From Saprospiraceae bacterium (GTDB taxonomy: Bacteria; Bacteroidota; Bacteroidia; Chitinophagales; Saprospiraceae), in NCBI GenBank assembly GCA_025455635.1, contig JALOMF010000298.1, positions 1 through 5,709 on the forward strand: a stretch of 5,709 nt of DNA, in the 5' to 3' direction. Under the pieces are notes generated by a model. It saw nothing but the letters and a program-made list of their open reading frames with translations, did not search any database and was not told the origin of the DNA. Within the stretch, counting starts at the first letter, position 1, and each line of letters begins with the position of its first letter. Positions 5,371-5,709 of the stretch are shown piece after piece. The position numbers and the translations under genes are program-made.

Positions 5371-5709
5371 ATGAAAAACAGGACACTGGGCCGCACAGGC
5401 TTCCATATTTCAGAAATCAGCCTTGGCACTTGGCAGGTTGGGGGCAAATGGGGCGCTCCGTTCAGCCATGAAAATGCCGACCAAATCCTCAACGAGGCCG
5501 TTGACCTCGGCGTGAATTTCATAGACACCGCCGACGTTTATGGCAATCGGGAGAGCGAAAAAGCCGTGGGGCGACTGGTAAAAAACCGCTCCAAACGGAT
5601 TTACGTTGCCACGAAATGCGGCAGGTTCATCTCGCCGCACGTCAACGAGGGCTACACGCCACAAGTGCTGCGGGGCTTCGTCGAAACCAGCCTGAAAAAC
5701 ATGGGCTTG
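5371..5709 (+). CDS. Aldo/keto reductase, N-terminal part (3' end outside window)
   Basis: The first 113 residues of an NAD(P)H-dependent aldo/keto reductase; the frame is open to the window end. The start MKNRTLGRTG is typical of the 'predicted oxidoreductase' (YajO/GSP69-like) branch. The family signature GVNFIDTADVYGNRESE (47-63) carries catalytic Asp52 and Tyr57, and VATKCG (79-84) carries catalytic Lys82. The fourth tetrad residue (His) should lie just beyond the window. The full family length is about 300-340 residues, so about a third is visible. It has the same strand and spacer type as the xylan genes, which suggests but does not prove that it belongs to the same unit. The substrate is unknown; aldoses are possible. 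Confidence 0.93.
   Translation, partial: MKNRTLGRTGFHISEISLGTWQVGGKWGAPFSHENADQILNEAVDLGVNFIDTADVYGNRESEKAVGRLVKNRSKRIYVATKCGRFISPHVNEGYTPQVLRGFVETSLKNMGL

Overview
This window is a piece of a glucuronoxylan utilisation locus from a member of the Bacteroidota. Five same-strand genes encode, in order, a GH67 alpha-glucuronidase (5' end outside the window), a lipoprotein GH10 endo-xylanase, a GPH-family (MFS) sugar symporter, a cytoplasmic GH43 beta-xylosidase/arabinofuranosidase, and the first 113 residues of an aldo/keto reductase. The Bacteroidota assignment rests on four things: the Cys-Lys-Glu-Glu lipoprotein N-terminus (a Bacteroidota surface-export signal), the absence of clear Shine-Dalgarno sites, the gene content, and the repeat-filled spacers. 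A Saprospiraceae/Lewinella-like source is only a guess.

The pathway is coherent. The surface xylanase would cut xylan into oligosaccharides. The symporter would carry short products across the inner membrane. GH67 would remove (4-O-methyl)glucuronic acid from the oligosaccharide ends. GH43 would release xylose or arabinose inside the cell. The aldo/keto reductase may act on released sugars or may be unrelated. No SusC/SusD pair, regulator or xylose isomerase/kinase lies in the window.

The most unusual part is between the genes. The four spacers (245, 177, 172 and 182 bases) are almost entirely repeat sequence. Three of them (after xylanase, transporter and GH43) share one plan. A full inverted repeat made of ~7-base AGTCCNC units begins at or within a few bases of the stop codon. 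It has a 21-base loop carrying an invariant GGCTGC. An AT-rich spacer follows, then a half copy (3' half of the loop plus the right arm) that runs to 0-6 bases before the next ATG. The spacer after GH67 holds a decayed left half of the same element. It also holds a different composite element: five small hairpin modules in opposing orientation, four of them with an identical AGC triloop and stems that differ by compensating base changes.

A third period-7 repeat (four TCATCCC-like copies) sits in frame inside the conserved GH67 domain. I see no tRNA, rRNA, CRISPR array, transposase or convincing promoter.
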